A stretch of DNA of 63,863 nt from Ideonella aquatica (GCF_018069755.1 NZ_JAGQDE010000022.1:1-63863), one strand, 5' to 3'; shown: positions 34,536-45,382, counted from the stretch's first letter. Numbers and translations: made by a program. The notes: generated by a model not told the origin, from the sequence alone.

Positions 34536-37026
34536 GGCAGGGCGATGGTGCGGCTGCGCTGGCCGCCCGGGCCGAAGGCGGCGGCGCGCACGCCGGTGGT
34601 GGCGGGAATGCCGTCGGGGCCGGCCAGCGGGCTGCCAGGGCCGGGATCGCTGCCGTCGGTGGTGTAGCGCACCTGCAGGTCGGGCCAGGCGGTGGCGGTG
34701 AGGGTGCGCGTGCCGTCAACCTGCAGGCCCGGGGGCGGCACATGGTAGGCCAGGCCCGGCTGCTCGGCCAGCAGGCGCGGCAGCACCTGCGTGCCCACTT
34801 GCCGCGTGAAGCGGGCCCAGTCCTGCGCATGGCCGGCGGCGGCGTCCGCCGGCACGCGGCTGCGCGCCCAGGCGGGATCGGCCGACCAGGCCCGCTCGGC
34901 CAGGGCCAGCAGGCGCGGCAGCAGCAGGCGCTGCATCGTGGCGGGCTCGCGCACGACTTCCGAGAACAGCGTGGCCTCCAGGCCCAGCACATGCCGGCGG
35001 CCGCTGGTGCTCAGCGTGGCACGGCCGGGCAGGGGCCTGGGGTCGGTGGGCTGCGCGCGCAGATCGTCCAGCGGGATGAAGGACCAGGTCTGCTGCAGGT
35101 CGGTCAGCGCGGCCCAGTTGACGCCCACCTCGTTGGGCTCGGCGTCATGCGCCATGTCGAAGTACAGGCGCGTGGCCGGGGCCAGCACCACGTCGTGGCC
35201 GGCATTGGCCAGGCGGTAGGCCAGGTCGTCGGAGTCGTCCAGGTTGTTCCAGACGAACAGCCGCATGCCGCGGCCCAGGAACACCGGGTTGGGTTCCAGC
35301 CGGCTGCCTGCGCCGTTGCTGTTCACGTGCGGGCGGCGCACCGCGCCCAGCTCCTCCCAGCCATCGACGCGTGCGCCATGGCGGCGGGCGATGCCGTCGA
35401 CGCGCTGGTAGAAGTGGTTCCACAGGCCATCGCGGTCGCGCAGGCCCAGGCGGCGGATGGTCTCGAGGCTGGCGGGCGAGGCGCTCCAGGCTTTGCCGGG
35501 CAGCTCGTCGGCGCCCAGGTGAATGCGCCGCAGCGGCACGCCGGCCTCGCGGTGCATCGCGGCGATCTCGGCCACCACCTTGTCGATGAAGGCGTAGGTG
35601 CCGGGCAGGCCGGGGTCCATCACATGGTCGGTGTGCAGCTGGGCCGAGCGGTAGACCGACGGATCGGACGGGTCGCGCAGCCGGTACTGCGCGGCATCGG
35701 GCCGGCCCTGCGCGGCCAGTGCGTGCTCGCGCGCGGCCATGGCCCACACGGCGGCGCGGGCGTGGCCGGGCATTTCGATTTCTGGCAGCACGGTGATCTG
35801 CAGCGCGGCGGCCTCGCGCAGCAGCGCGATGTAGTCGGCGCGGCTGAGGTGACCGCTGCCGTGCGCATCATGGACGTCGCCGCCGGAGCCGTGGGCCGGC
35901 GGCAGGTGGCGCCAGGGGTCGGCGCTGTGGCCGCGGCGGGCGCCGTAGTCGGTGAGCTCGGGCAGGCCGGGGATGGCCAGGCGCCAGCCCTCGTCATCCG
36001 TCAGGTGCAGGTGCAGCGTGTTGAGCTTCAGCCGAGCCATCAGCGCCAGCGTGTGGCGCAGGGTGTCGGGCGACTGGAAGTTGCGCGCGATGTCGACCAG
36101 CAGGCCGCGCACGGCAAAGCGCGGTGCATCGGTGAGGTCCAGCGCCGGCCAGGCGGCGCCCGGGGCCGGCCACAGGTCGCGCAACGATTGCAGGCCGCGC
36201 GCCACGCCGGCGGGGCTGCGGCCGGTGAGCGTGATGCCGCGCTGCGGGTGGATCTGCAGCCGGTAGGCCTCGGGCGAGGTGCTGCCGGCCACCGCGCCCA
36301 GGCGCAGGCGCAGCGGGGGCTGGCGGGCATCGGCGGGCCCAGGCCAGCGCTCGTCCAGCCAGCGCGCCAGTTGGGTGGCCTCGGCGCGCAGCGCAGGCGC
36401 GGCCTGCAGCGCGGGGCGGGTGGACCAGCGCAACCCGCCCGGGCCGGCCTGCCAGCGCAGCGGTGGCGGAAACACCGGCGGCAGGGGCCCCACTGCCGCC
36501 GTGGCCGCGGGCTGGTAGCGCGCATACAGCTCGGCCGGCGTGGGCGGCTGCGGGTCGCCCGGGCCGGGCACCAGGGGGCGTGCCGTGGTGGTCAGCGGCC
36601 AGGCGCGGTCGGGCTCGGCAGCCAGCACCAGGTAGGCGCCACGCGGGCCCTTGTCAACGCGCTGCATCGGCTCGCCCGCCAGCAGGCGCAGCGTCAGCGT
36701 TTGGCCGGCGGCCAGCGGCGTCGGCTGGGTCGGCCGCACGCGGTAGTGGGTGCCCTTGACTTGCTCCACCACCAGGCCGCCGTCGGTCGGCCCGGTGCGC
36801 AGGCCTGAGACGGTGCTGAGGTACAGCGACCAGCCGGTGTCCGGCAGTGCCAGCCCAGGGGGCAGGCTCAGCTGCAACTCCAGCAGGCCCAACGGGTCGG
36901 GGTGGCCGGCCACCGGGCCGTTGCGCAGCACCGACCACTGCAACTGGCCGGTCTGGGCGGTCTGGGCGGTCTGAGCGGGCGCACTGGCAGACATCAGCAG
37001 CAGCGCCGCCAGAGCCAGGGCGCGCC

Positions 37027-37030
<4 letters not shown>
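34532..37030 (-). CDS. Beta-N-acetylhexosaminidase, glycoside hydrolase family 20
   Basis: An 832-residue exported enzyme with a signal peptide of about 19 residues. The N-terminal part (to about 170) resembles the chitobiase carbohydrate-binding domain. Next comes the GH20 N-terminal domain and the (beta/alpha)8 core, with LHLHLTDDEGWRL, VLPEIEMPGHARAA and the catalytic pair in HLGADELPG (Asp then Glu). The C-terminal domain ends with a chitobiase-type Ig fold (VRYTTDGSDPGPGS). It splits GlcNAc from chitobiose and longer chains in the periplasm. It overlaps the ABC ATPase and SGNH genes by four bases. Confidence 0.92.
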
Positions 37031-38169
<1,139 letters not shown>

Positions 38170-38177
38170 GGGGGACT

Positions 38178-39065
38178 TTATTTGACGGCGCCTGAGGTCA
38201 GGCCGCGGATGAGCTGGCGCGAGAACAGCGCGTACAGCACGAGGATGGGCAGCACCGCCAGCGACAGCGAGGCCAGCACGGCGTTCCAGTCGGTGACGTA
38301 CTGGCCGATGAACTGCTGCACGCCCAGCGTGACGGTGCGGGTGGAATCGGACGGCGCCAAGATCAGCGGGAACCACAGGTCGTTCCAGGCCGGGATCATC
38401 GTGAACACCGCCACCGTGGCCACCGCGGGGCGTATCAGTGGCAGCACCACCTGGAAGAAGATGCGCAGCTCGCCCACGCCGTCGCAGCGCGCGGCGTCCT
38501 TCAGCTCGCTGGGCACCTGCTGGATGAACTCGGAGAGGATCATCACCGCCAGCGGCAGGCCCTGGGCGGTGTAGACCAGCACCAGCACCGTCAGCGTGTT
38601 GACCAGGTCCAGTTGCACCGCCAGCTCCAGGATGGACACCGTGCCCAGCCGGATCGGGATCATGATGCCAAAGGCCATGAACAGCGCCAGCAGGCGCCGG
38701 CCGCGGAAGTCGTACTCGGTCAGCGCCCAGGCGGCCATGGCGCCGAACAGCAGGATCAGCACCAGCGAGCCCAGCGTCACCACCAGGCTGTTGCCGAAGT
38801 AGTGGGTGAAATCCGTGGCCGCCAGCACCTTGTGCCAGCCCACCAGCGAAAAACTCTCGGCCGTGGGCAGGGCCAGTGGATCATCGAAGATCGCAGCGCG
38901 CGACTTGACCGCGTTGATCATCACCAGCGCGATCGGGAACAGCGCGATCAGCGTGTAGCCCAGCAGCAGCGCGTGCACGCCGGCGCGGCCCAGGCCGGGC
39001 CCCGCGCCCATCGGCTGAGGTCGGCTCAGCAAGGGCGGCTTGCGCGAGGCTGGACTAGAGGGCAT
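38178..39065 (-). CDS. Sugar ABC transporter permease (MalG type, GlcNAc locus)
   Basis: A 295-residue protein with about six membrane helices. The EAA loop is ELKDAARCDGVGELRIFFQVVLPLI, and the C-terminus LIRGLTSGAVK is typical of MalG-type permeases. It starts at 39065 (MPSSPASRKPP), overlapping the previous permease gene by 11 bases. The longer frame starting at 39095 is less likely. Confidence 0.9.
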   Translation of the reverse strand: MPSSPASRKPPLLSRPQPMGAGPGLGRAGVHALLLGYTLIALFPIALVMINAVKSRAAIFDDPLALPTAESFSLVGWHKVLAATDFTHYFGNSLVVTLGSLVLILLFGAMAAWALTEYDFRGRRLLALFMAFGIMIPIRLGTVSILELAVQLDLVNTLTVLVLVYTAQGLPLAVMILSEFIQQVPSELKDAARCDGVGELRIFFQVVLPLIRPAVATVAVFTMIPAWNDLWFPLILAPSDSTRTVTLGVQQFIGQYVTDWNAVLASLSLAVLPILVLYALFSRQLIRGLTSGAVK

Positions 39066-39987
39066 GGCGCACCAGTCGGCGCTGCACCAGCGCAAAGTAC
39101 AAACCCACGCCGCCCAGGATCACCAGGAACATCAGCGTAGCCACTGCCGCGCCCATCTGCGGGCTGCCGATCTGCGCCTGGTAGCCGAAGAAGCTGCGGT
39201 AGAACAGTGTGCCCAGCAGGTCGGTGGAGAAGTTCGGTCCGGCCAGCGCGCCCTTGACCGAGTAGATCAGGTCGAAGGCGTTGAAGTTGCCCACGAAGGT
39301 GAGGATGGTGACCAGGCCCAGCGTGGGGTAGATCAGCGGCAGGCGGATCGCCCAGAAGATGCGCCAGGCGCTGGCGCCTTCGACATGCGCGGCTTCGATG
39401 ATGTCCTCGGGCACCGCGATCAGCGCGGCATAGATCAGCATCATCGGCATGCCCACGTACTGCCACACCGAGATCAGCGCGAGGGTGGTGAGCGCCGTCT
39501 CCTCCTGGCCCAGCCAGGGCTGGAAGTGCTCGGCCAGGCCCACCCAGCCCAGCATGCGCTCGCCCAGGCCCCACAGCGGCGACAGCATCAGCTGCCAGAC
39601 GAAGCCGATGATCACCACCGACAGCAGCGTGGGCAGGAAGATCAGCGTGCGGTAGACGGCGGCGCCGCGCAGGCCGCGCAGGCTCAGCAGCGCGGCCAGG
39701 CCCAGCGCGATCGGGTTCTGCACCAGCATGTGGATCACGAAAAAGCGCAGGTTGTTGCCCATCGCGTTCCAGAACGCCGTCGACCAGTCGGGGTCGGTCA
39801 GCAGCGTGTGGAAGTTGGCCAGGCCGGCGAAATGGGCGGCGCCGCTGTCATCGGCGACGAACAGACCCAGGCGCAGGGTGTCGAGCAGCGGCAGCGCGCT
39901 GAAGATGGCGTAGATCGCGACCGCCGGCAGCAGGAACACGGCCAGCACCCAGCCGGGCACTGGCGGTGAGGGGCGCATAGGGCTCAT
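39055..39987 (-). CDS. Sugar ABC transporter permease (MalF type, GlcNAc locus)
   Basis: A 310-residue membrane protein with about six helices; the first runs from about residue 12. The EAA loop is DIIEAAHVEGASAWRIFWAIRLPLI, and IYSVKGALAGPN and ATLMFLVILGGVGLYF follow. It lies 16 bases after the binding-protein gene. Two start codons are three residues apart (39987 and 39978). It forms the channel with the MalG-type protein encoded next. Confidence 0.9.
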   Translation of the reverse strand: MSPMRPSPPVPGWVLAVFLLPAVAIYAIFSALPLLDTLRLGLFVADDSGAAHFAGLANFHTLLTDPDWSTAFWNAMGNNLRFFVIHMLVQNPIALGLAALLSLRGLRGAAVYRTLIFLPTLLSVVIIGFVWQLMLSPLWGLGERMLGWVGLAEHFQPWLGQEETALTTLALISVWQYVGMPMMLIYAALIAVPEDIIEAAHVEGASAWRIFWAIRLPLIYPTLGLVTILTFVGNFNAFDLIYSVKGALAGPNFSTDLLGTLFYRSFFGYQAQIGSPQMGAAVATLMFLVILGGVGLYFALVQRRLVRHAL

Positions 39988-40003
39988 GCGTTGCAGGACC
40001 GCG

Positions 40004-41242
40004 TCACTGCGCCGGCTTGTGCCACTTGGCCAGCCCGGTCTGGATGCGGGTGGCGGCGTCCTTGGGTGCGAGCTTGCCGTTCAGCACCTGCGCGCCGACG
40101 TTCCAGAGTTCGTTCTCCATCGGCGGCGTGCCGCGGTTGAGCACCTGGCTGTTCAGGCGGATGGTGGAGCCGCACTGGGTGCGCCAGTCCATCATCTGCT
40201 TGGCCACCGGGTCGCGCACCGCGATCAGGTGGTTGGACAGCGAGAAGAAGCCGGTGACCTTGTTGGTGTACAGATCGGCAAACTCCTGCGAACCCAGCCA
40301 GGTGATGAACTTCTGCGCGTCCTCCTTGTTCTTCGACTTGCGGTTGATGCCCATGCCGATGTCGGTATGGTCGGAGATGAAGCACTTGTCGCCGGCCTTG
40401 CGCACCGGCGGCGGGAAGGCGCCGAACTCCACACCCTGCTGGTTGAAGTAGGCGATGTCCCAGGAGCCCGCCGGGTAGACCGCGGCGCGGCCCAGCGCGA
40501 ACAGGTTCTGGCTGTCGCCATAGGTCTGCGCGCTGGCGCCCTTGGGCAGGTAGGCGCCCAGACGCGACATCAGCTCGAACACGCCTTCAAACGCCGGGTC
40601 GGTGAACTTGGCCTGGCCGGCGATCAGCGCCTTGCGGCCGGCCTCGCCCTGCCAGTAGTTCGGGCCCAGGTTGGTGAAGACGATCTGGTTGGCCTCCCAC
40701 TGGTCGGCCGTGCCCAGTGCCAGCGGGGCGATGCCGCCGGCCTTCTTGACCGCCTCCAGCAGCGCGAACAGCTCGGCCTCGGTCTTGGGCGGCTGCAGCG
40801 CGAGCTTGCGGAAGATGGCCTTGTTGTAGAAGAAGCCGTGGATCACCGAAGCCATCGGCATGCAGTAGCTGTCCTTGCCGTCATCGGTCTGCCAGGCCAC
40901 CTTGGCGCTGGCGGGGAAGTGCTCCATGCCGGGGCGGCCGTCGAGCTTCTCGAGGTGGCCCTTTTTGTACAGCGCCAGCGACACGTCAAACGGCCGGCAG
41001 GCGATCAGGTCGCCGGCGGTGCCGCCGGTCAGGCGGGCCGACAGGCTGGAGTCGTACTCGGTGGGTGCGGTGGGGGCGAACTTCACTTCCACGCCCGGGT
41101 GCTTGCGCTGGAAGGCGGGGATCAGCGTGCTCTCCCACAGCGCCTTGTCGTCGACGCGCCAGCTCTCGATCGTCAGCGTGCCGGCCTGGGCCGGGGCGAG
41201 CAGGGTGGCCGCCAGCAAGGTGGCCAGAAAGGGCGTGCGCAT
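40004..41242 (-). CDS. Sugar ABC transporter substrate-binding protein (GlcNAc/chitobiose locus)
   Basis: A 412-residue periplasmic protein with a leader of about 20 residues (MRTPFLATLLAATLLAPAQA). It starts TLTIESWRVDDKALWE and carries AFQRKHPGVEVKFAP, GGTAGDLIACRPFD and AVYPAGSWDIAYF, as in CUT1 binding proteins. GGAGA eight bases before the ATG at 41242 decides the start; the frame runs to 41275 with no ribosome site. It is first in an operon of ten or so genes that runs through the permeases, ATPase, GH20, SGNH hydrolase, sensor-type binding protein, regulator and kinase. Confidence 0.88.
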   Translation of the reverse strand: MRTPFLATLLAATLLAPAQAGTLTIESWRVDDKALWESTLIPAFQRKHPGVEVKFAPTAPTEYDSSLSARLTGGTAGDLIACRPFDVSLALYKKGHLEKLDGRPGMEHFPASAKVAWQTDDGKDSYCMPMASVIHGFFYNKAIFRKLALQPPKTEAELFALLEAVKKAGGIAPLALGTADQWEANQIVFTNLGPNYWQGEAGRKALIAGQAKFTDPAFEGVFELMSRLGAYLPKGASAQTYGDSQNLFALGRAAVYPAGSWDIAYFNQQGVEFGAFPPPVRKAGDKCFISDHTDIGMGINRKSKNKEDAQKFITWLGSQEFADLYTNKVTGFFSLSNHLIAVRDPVAKQMMDWRTQCGSTIRLNSQVLNRGTPPMENELWNVGAQVLNGKLAPKDAATRIQTGLAKWHKPAQ

Positions 41243-41557
41243 CAACAGGGTCTCCATCGGTCGGACGCGTGGCAACCGCGTCTTCGGTGGCGCAGGCTAG
41301 CATCGCCTGGCCGCACCGGCATGGGCAGCCACCCGGGGCCGCGGCGGGGTTGGTGGGCTGGCGCTTACGCTTCTTAACGCAGGCCCGGGTCTGACCCGGG
41401 CCTGGCTGGGCGGCGGGCCTCGGCCCGCGCCCCAGGGCTTACAAAAAATAGCCATCGGCGCGGCGCCTGCGCGTTGCGCCGGCCCGACAGGGCGCTGCGC
41501 CGTCGATCGGCGCCGGCCTGCTTCGTCGTGCACCATGGACCCCGGAGGCAGACCGTG
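41243..41557. promoter_or_regulatory. Divergent promoter region of the chitobiose operon
   Basis: This 315-base gap holds no gene. At 41380-41404 a perfect inverted repeat with 11-base arms (CAGGCCCGGGT and complement) flanks CTG. At 41364-41380 is CTTACGCTTCTTAACGC, and at 41438-41453, on the minus strand, GGCTATTTTTTGTAAG. These two boxes match the two upstream of nagX (13 of 17 and 13 of 16). They are 74 bases apart here and 64 there, a difference close to one helical turn. They are candidate OmpR-type regulator sites. Confidence 0.5.
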
Positions 41558-41908
41558 ATGGACGAAGGCGCAGCGGCCGTGCAGGCCTGGATCGAGGACT
41601 GGCCCGATGCGGCCGTGCGCCAGCGCCTGCGCGACATCCGTGCGCTGCTGCAGCGCTGCGTGCCCGATGGCCAGGAGCGGCTGAGCTACCGCATGCCCAC
41701 CATGTTTCGCGGCGGCGTGGTGCTGCACTACGCCGCCTTCCAGCAGCACATCGGCCTGTACCCGCCGGTGCGGGACGCGGCGCTGCGCGCGCGGCTGGCG
41801 CCCTGGGCGGGCCCGAAGGGCAACCTGCAGTTGCGCCATGACCAGCCGCTGCCGATGGACCTGATCGAGGCGGTGGTGCGGGCGCGGCTGGCTGAACAGC
41901 GACGTTAG
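41558..41908 (+). CDS. DUF1801 domain protein
   Basis: A 116-residue cytosolic protein of the DUF1801 (YdhG-like) family. The family signatures are CVPDGQERLSYRMPTMF, FQQHIGLYPP and a C-terminal PLPMDLIEAVVRARL. The fold is a small alpha/beta unit of unknown function, sometimes linked to iron-chaperone relatives. The ATG at 41558 has GGAGG nine bases upstream, which decides the start. It precedes a LysE-type gene by nine bases, so the two may form a unit. Confidence 0.8.
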   Translation: MDEGAAAVQAWIEDWPDAAVRQRLRDIRALLQRCVPDGQERLSYRMPTMFRGGVVLHYAAFQQHIGLYPPVRDAALRARLAPWAGPKGNLQLRHDQPLPMDLIEAVVRARLAEQRR

Positions 41909-41917
41909 CATGCGCTC

Positions 41918-42538
41918 ATGCTGACCTCACTCGCCACCATCGCCGTGCTGCACTGGGCCGTGCTGCTGGTGCCCGGCTTCAACTTCGTGCTGATCGGCCA
42001 ACTGGCCGCCGGCGGCAGCCGCGACCGCGCGCTGGCCGCCGTGGGGGGCATGACGCTGGGCACGCTGTGCTGGGCGCTGCTGGCGGTGCTGGGGGTGGGC
42101 GTGGTGTTCGCCGCGCACCCGGCGCTGCGCCTGGGGGTGCAGGTGGCGGGCGGCCTGTACCTGCTGCAACTGGCCTGGAAGCTGTGGCGCGCCGGGGCGC
42201 CACAGGCGGCGGCTGATGCCAGCGGGCTGTCGCGCGTGGCGGCCTTTCGGGTGGGCTTTACCACCTCGATGCTGAACCCGAAGATCGCGCTGTTCTACGG
42301 CAGCGTGTTCGCCACCGCGATGCCGCTGAATCCGTCGGTGCTGCTGTCTGCGGCGGCGGTGGCGCTGGTCTTCGGCAACTCGGTGCTGTGGCACGGCGGC
42401 CTGGCCTGGGCGCTGTCGCAGCGCGCGGTGCAGAAGGCCTGGCTGCGCCATGCGCGGGCGTTCAACCGCGGCTCGGGGCTGGTGGTGGGCACCTATGGCG
42501 CGCGCCTGCTGTGGCAGGGGTGGCGCGACGGCGCCTGA
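41918..42538 (+). CDS. LysE/RhtB-family exporter
   Basis: A 206-residue inner-membrane protein with about six helices, typical of LysE/RhtB amino-acid exporters. The family hallmark PGPNF is present as PGFNF near residues 18-22. GFTTSMLNPKIALFYGS is a strong match to the conserved central loop. The substrate is not predictable. Its stop (TGA 42536-42538) directly abuts the stop of the convergent CoxG gene (42539-42541), leaving no intergenic space. Confidence 0.85.
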   Translation: MLTSLATIAVLHWAVLLVPGFNFVLIGQLAAGGSRDRALAAVGGMTLGTLCWALLAVLGVGVVFAAHPALRLGVQVAGGLYLLQLAWKLWRAGAPQAAADASGLSRVAAFRVGFTTSMLNPKIALFYGSVFATAMPLNPSVLLSAAAVALVFGNSVLWHGGLAWALSQRAVQKAWLRHARAFNRGSGLVVGTYGARLLWQGWRDGA

Positions 42539-43093
42539 TCAGCCGCCGAACAGGCGCTTCAGCCAGGCCAGCAGGCCGCCGAACAGGCCGCCGCCGCTGG
42601 CGGGGGCCTGGGCGGGGGCGGCGACCTCCGTGGTGGCGGGCGGCGGATACTTGGCTTCCAGTGCGGCGTTGAAATTGGCGAAGAAGTCCGCCGCCATCTT
42701 CTGCGCCGCCATGTCCACCAGGCGCGAGCCCAGCTGCGCGATCTTGCCGCCCACGGTGGCGTGGGCGGTGTAGTGCAGCATTGTCTGGTGGGCGCCGGTG
42801 GGCTCGAGCGTCACCGTGGCGTGGCCCTTGCCATGGCCGGCGGCACCGCCCTGGCCCTCGAAGTGGATGCCGTAGCCGCTGGGCGCCTGCTTGTCCTCGA
42901 TGCGCAGCTTGCCCTTGAACTTGGCCTTGACCGGGCCGATGGCGGCGGTGATGGCCACGTCGTAGTGATCGGGCTCGGTGGGCGTGATGCTTTCGCAGCC
43001 GGGGATGGCGGCCTGCAGCATGGCGATGTCGTTCAGTGCCTCCCAGGCGATGGCCTGCGATACGGGCAGGGCTTGCTGGCTGGTCATGTCCAT
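42539..43093 (-). CDS. coxG: CoxG-like SRPBCC protein
   Basis: A 184-residue protein. Residues about 1-145 are the CoxG/SRPBCC domain, with ALNDIAMLQAAIPGCES, YDVAITAAIGPVKAKFKGKL and VGGKIAQLGSRLVDMAAQKMA. The C-terminal part is Pro/Ala-rich and ends in GGGLFGGLLAWLKRLFGG, an amphipathic tail. In carboxydotrophs CoxG is thought to anchor the dehydrogenase to the membrane. The start at 43093 has AAGGA eight bases upstream. It is last in the cox operon. Confidence 0.87.
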   Translation of the reverse strand: MDMTSQQALPVSQAIAWEALNDIAMLQAAIPGCESITPTEPDHYDVAITAAIGPVKAKFKGKLRIEDKQAPSGYGIHFEGQGGAAGHGKGHATVTLEPTGAHQTMLHYTAHATVGGKIAQLGSRLVDMAAQKMAADFFANFNAALEAKYPPPATTEVAAPAQAPASGGGLFGGLLAWLKRLFGG

Positions 43094-43118
43094 CGGGTGG
43101 GTCCTTTCGTTCTGGTGT

Positions 43119-44324
43119 TCAAAGGGCGGGTACGGGGCCGGCACGGCCGGCGAGCACCTCGGCCAGCGCCTGCAGGCTGGCCAGGTTGTGGACGGGCAGG
43201 AAGCGGTGCACATGCGGCCGCATCGCCTGGATGCCGGCGGCGCGGGCCTCGAAGGCGTCATAGCGCAGCAGCGGGTTCAGCCAGACGAGCTGGCGGCAGC
43301 TCTTGGCCAGGCGCTCGGTCTCGAAGCCGAGTGCGGCGGTGTCGCCGTGCTCCAGGCCGTCGGTGATCAGCAGCACCGTGGAGCGACTCGACAGCACGCG
43401 CCGCGCCCAGTGGCGGTTGAAGCTGTGCAGGCTGGCCGAGAGCCGCGTGCCGCCCGACCAGTCCACCACCTGGCGCGCCACGCTGCCCACGGCGATGTCG
43501 GGGTCGCGCTGGCGCAGCGCGCGGGTGATGGGGGTGAGCCGGGTGCCGAAGACGAAGCTGTGTACGCGCAGGTCGGCGTGGCTCAGCGCATGGGTGAAGT
43601 GCAACAGCATGCGCGAGTAGTTGCTCATCGAGCCCGAGATGTCCGCCAGCACCACCAGCGGCGCGGGCCGGCGGCGCGGCTGGCGGTGGCGCATGACCCA
43701 GGTGTCGCCGCCCAGGCGGGCCATCGCGGCCAGGCTGGCGCGCCAGTCAGGCGTGCCGCGTGCGGCAGGCTGCTGGCGCCGCGTGGGCAGTGGCTCGAAG
43801 AAAGTGGCCAGGCGCTGCAGCAGTTGGCGGGCCTGCTGCCACTCGTCCTTGGTCATGGTGTCGAAGTCCTTCTGCCGCAGCACCTCGCGCTCGGAGAAGG
43901 TCAGGGTGGCCTGGACATCGATGCGCTCGCGTGGCGGTTCGGTCGAGGGCCGCTCGGGCATGTTCGGGAACAGCGCGCCGGCCAGGCGCCGGTTCTCGGG
44001 CGGCGCGTCGGCGGCCCTCTCGTGGGTCTGGACCTTGGGCAGCAGCAGCGCGCGCATGCGGCCTTCCAGGTCGGGGTCCTTCCAGAAGATGTGGAAAGCC
44101 TGGTCGAACAGCGTGCGGTGCTCGGCGCGGTCGATGAAGCAGGCGGCCAGCGCGGCGTGGAAGTCGCGCTTGCTTTCCAGTCCGCCGTGGCGCAGCGCCG
44201 TCAGCGCCAGCTGCACCCGGTCAGTGCCCACCGGCAGGCCGGCGTGGCGCAGCACGCGCGCGAAGTGCAGCACGTTCTCGGCCAGGTGGCCGGGCAGTGA
44301 TTCAACCCGGGGCGCCAGCAGCAT
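43119..44324 (-). CDS. coxE: CoxE-like VWA-domain protein
   Basis: A 401-residue protein. The N-terminal half (about 10-180) is helical and matches CoxE proteins (LLAPRVESLPGHLAENVLHFARVLRHAG). The C-terminal VWA domain has the metal-ion motif DISGSMSNYSR, LLITDGLEHGD and VVWLNPLL. CoxE is the partner of the MoxR ATPase CoxD, which in Oligotropha remodels the active site of CO dehydrogenase. The start at 44324 is the first ATG after the extragenic repeat; the frame is open upstream into that repeat, where a weak alternative start could exist. Confidence 0.87.
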   Translation of the reverse strand: MLLAPRVESLPGHLAENVLHFARVLRHAGLPVGTDRVQLALTALRHGGLESKRDFHAALAACFIDRAEHRTLFDQAFHIFWKDPDLEGRMRALLLPKVQTHERAADAPPENRRLAGALFPNMPERPSTEPPRERIDVQATLTFSEREVLRQKDFDTMTKDEWQQARQLLQRLATFFEPLPTRRQQPAARGTPDWRASLAAMARLGGDTWVMRHRQPRRRPAPLVVLADISGSMSNYSRMLLHFTHALSHADLRVHSFVFGTRLTPITRALRQRDPDIAVGSVARQVVDWSGGTRLSASLHSFNRHWARRVLSSRSTVLLITDGLEHGDTAALGFETERLAKSCRQLVWLNPLLRYDAFEARAAGIQAMRPHVHRFLPVHNLASLQALAEVLAGRAGPVPAL

Positions 44325-44351
44325 GGGTGTCAGGCGCCGCAGCCGGCGCAG

Positions 44352-44412
44352 AGCCGCCTCAAGGCGGCTGCCAGCCCCCTCGGGGGGCAGGAGCGAAGCG
44401 ACGTGGGGGCTG
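44352..44412. repeat. Palindromic extragenic element between coxE and coxD
   Basis: Two units as at 11276-11356. At 44352-44369 AGCCGCCT-CA-AGGCGGCT is a perfect 8-base stem. At 44371-44412 the CCCCCTCGGGGGG-headed element ends GACGTGGGGGC. Read on the minus strand it follows the coxD stop directly. The second unit is related to the one at 11313-11356. Confidence 0.6.
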
Positions 44413-45333
44413 TCATGACACGGCGCCGCGCATGGCGTCACGGACCTCATTGAGGAGGCGCGCCGCTTCGGAGCCCGCCACTTTGGCGATGTCATCCTGG
44501 TACTTCAGCAGCACGCCCAGCGTGTGGCTGATCAGCTCGGGGTCCAGCACCATCGCGTCCAGCGCCAGCAGCGCGCGGGTCCACTCGATGGTCTCGGCCA
44601 CGCCGGGCAGCTTGTACAGGTCGAGCTGGCGCAGGCGGTGGATGAAGGCGACGATCTCCTGCGCCAGCGCACGGCCGGCGCCGGGCACGCGGCGCTCCAG
44701 GATGGCCAGCTCGCGCGGCAGATCGGGGAAATCCACCCAGTGGTACAGGCAGCGGCGCTTGACGGCGTCGTGCACCTCGCGCGTGCGGTTGCTGGTGAGC
44801 ACGACAATGGGCGGCTCCGCCGCCTTGATCGTGCCCAGCTCGGGGATGGTGATCTGGAAGTCGGACAGCACCTCCAGCAGGAAGGCCTCGAAGGGTTCAT
44901 CCGCGCGGTCGAGCTCGTCGATCAGCAGCACCGGCGGCACCGGCTGCGTCGGGTCGATCGCCTGCAGCAGCGCACGTCCGATCAGGAATCGCTGGCTGAA
45001 GAGTTCGCTGGCCAACTGCTGGCGGTCGGCAGTGCTGCCCTCCTGCAAGCGGATCTCCAGCATCTGGCGGGCGTAGTTCCACTCGTAGGCGGCGCCGGCC
45101 AGGTCCAGCCCCTCGTAGCACTGCAGCCGGATCAGCGGGCGGCCCAGCATCGCGGCCAGCGTGCGGGCGATCTCGGTCTTGCCGGTGCCGGGCTCGCCCT
45201 CCAGGAACAGCGGGCGCTGCAGCTTCAGCGCCAGGTAGACGGTGGTGGCCAGTTCGCGGCTGGGCACGTAGTCAAGTGCAGTGAGGCGGGCGACGGTGTC
45301 GTCGATGCTGGTGGGCAGGTCGGTCGAGGCCAT
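44413..45333 (-). CDS. coxD: CoxD-like MoxR AAA+ ATPase
   Basis: A 306-residue ATPase of the CoxD branch of the MoxR family. Walker A is GEPGTGKTE, Walker B is VLLIDELDRAD, sensor 1 is VVLTSNRTREV, and the arginine finger region is KRRCLYHWVDFP. CoxD unfolds or remodels apo-CoxL for assembly of the copper-sulfur-molybdenum site in CO dehydrogenase; here the large subunit is form II, so the exact task may differ. It is preceded by a strong stem-loop behind coxM and followed by the repeat and coxE. Confidence 0.9.
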   Translation of the reverse strand: MASTDLPTSIDDTVARLTALDYVPSRELATTVYLALKLQRPLFLEGEPGTGKTEIARTLAAMLGRPLIRLQCYEGLDLAGAAYEWNYARQMLEIRLQEGSTADRQQLASELFSQRFLIGRALLQAIDPTQPVPPVLLIDELDRADEPFEAFLLEVLSDFQITIPELGTIKAAEPPIVVLTSNRTREVHDAVKRRCLYHWVDFPDLPRELAILERRVPGAGRALAQEIVAFIHRLRQLDLYKLPGVAETIEWTRALLALDAMVLDPELISHTLGVLLKYQDDIAKVAGSEAARLLNEVRDAMRGAVS

Positions 45334-45355
45334 GGGATGCGCTGCGGATGGAAGA

Positions 45356-45382
45356 GAAACGCCGCACGGCGTGCGGCGTTTC
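45356..45382 (-). terminator. Stem-loop between coxM and coxD
   Basis: A perfect 12-base stem (GAAACGCCGCAC and complement) around a three-base loop, followed on the minus strand by TCTTCC. It lies behind the coxM stop (45404) and before the coxD start (45333). It probably lowers expression of coxD, coxE and coxG relative to the structural subunits coxS, coxL and coxM. Confidence 0.65.

Noticed and set aside
41380-41404. 11-base-arm palindrome as terminator of a gene in the gap
   Set aside because: Both flanking genes start at this gap and none ends there, so there is nothing to terminate; it is kept only as possible regulatory structure.
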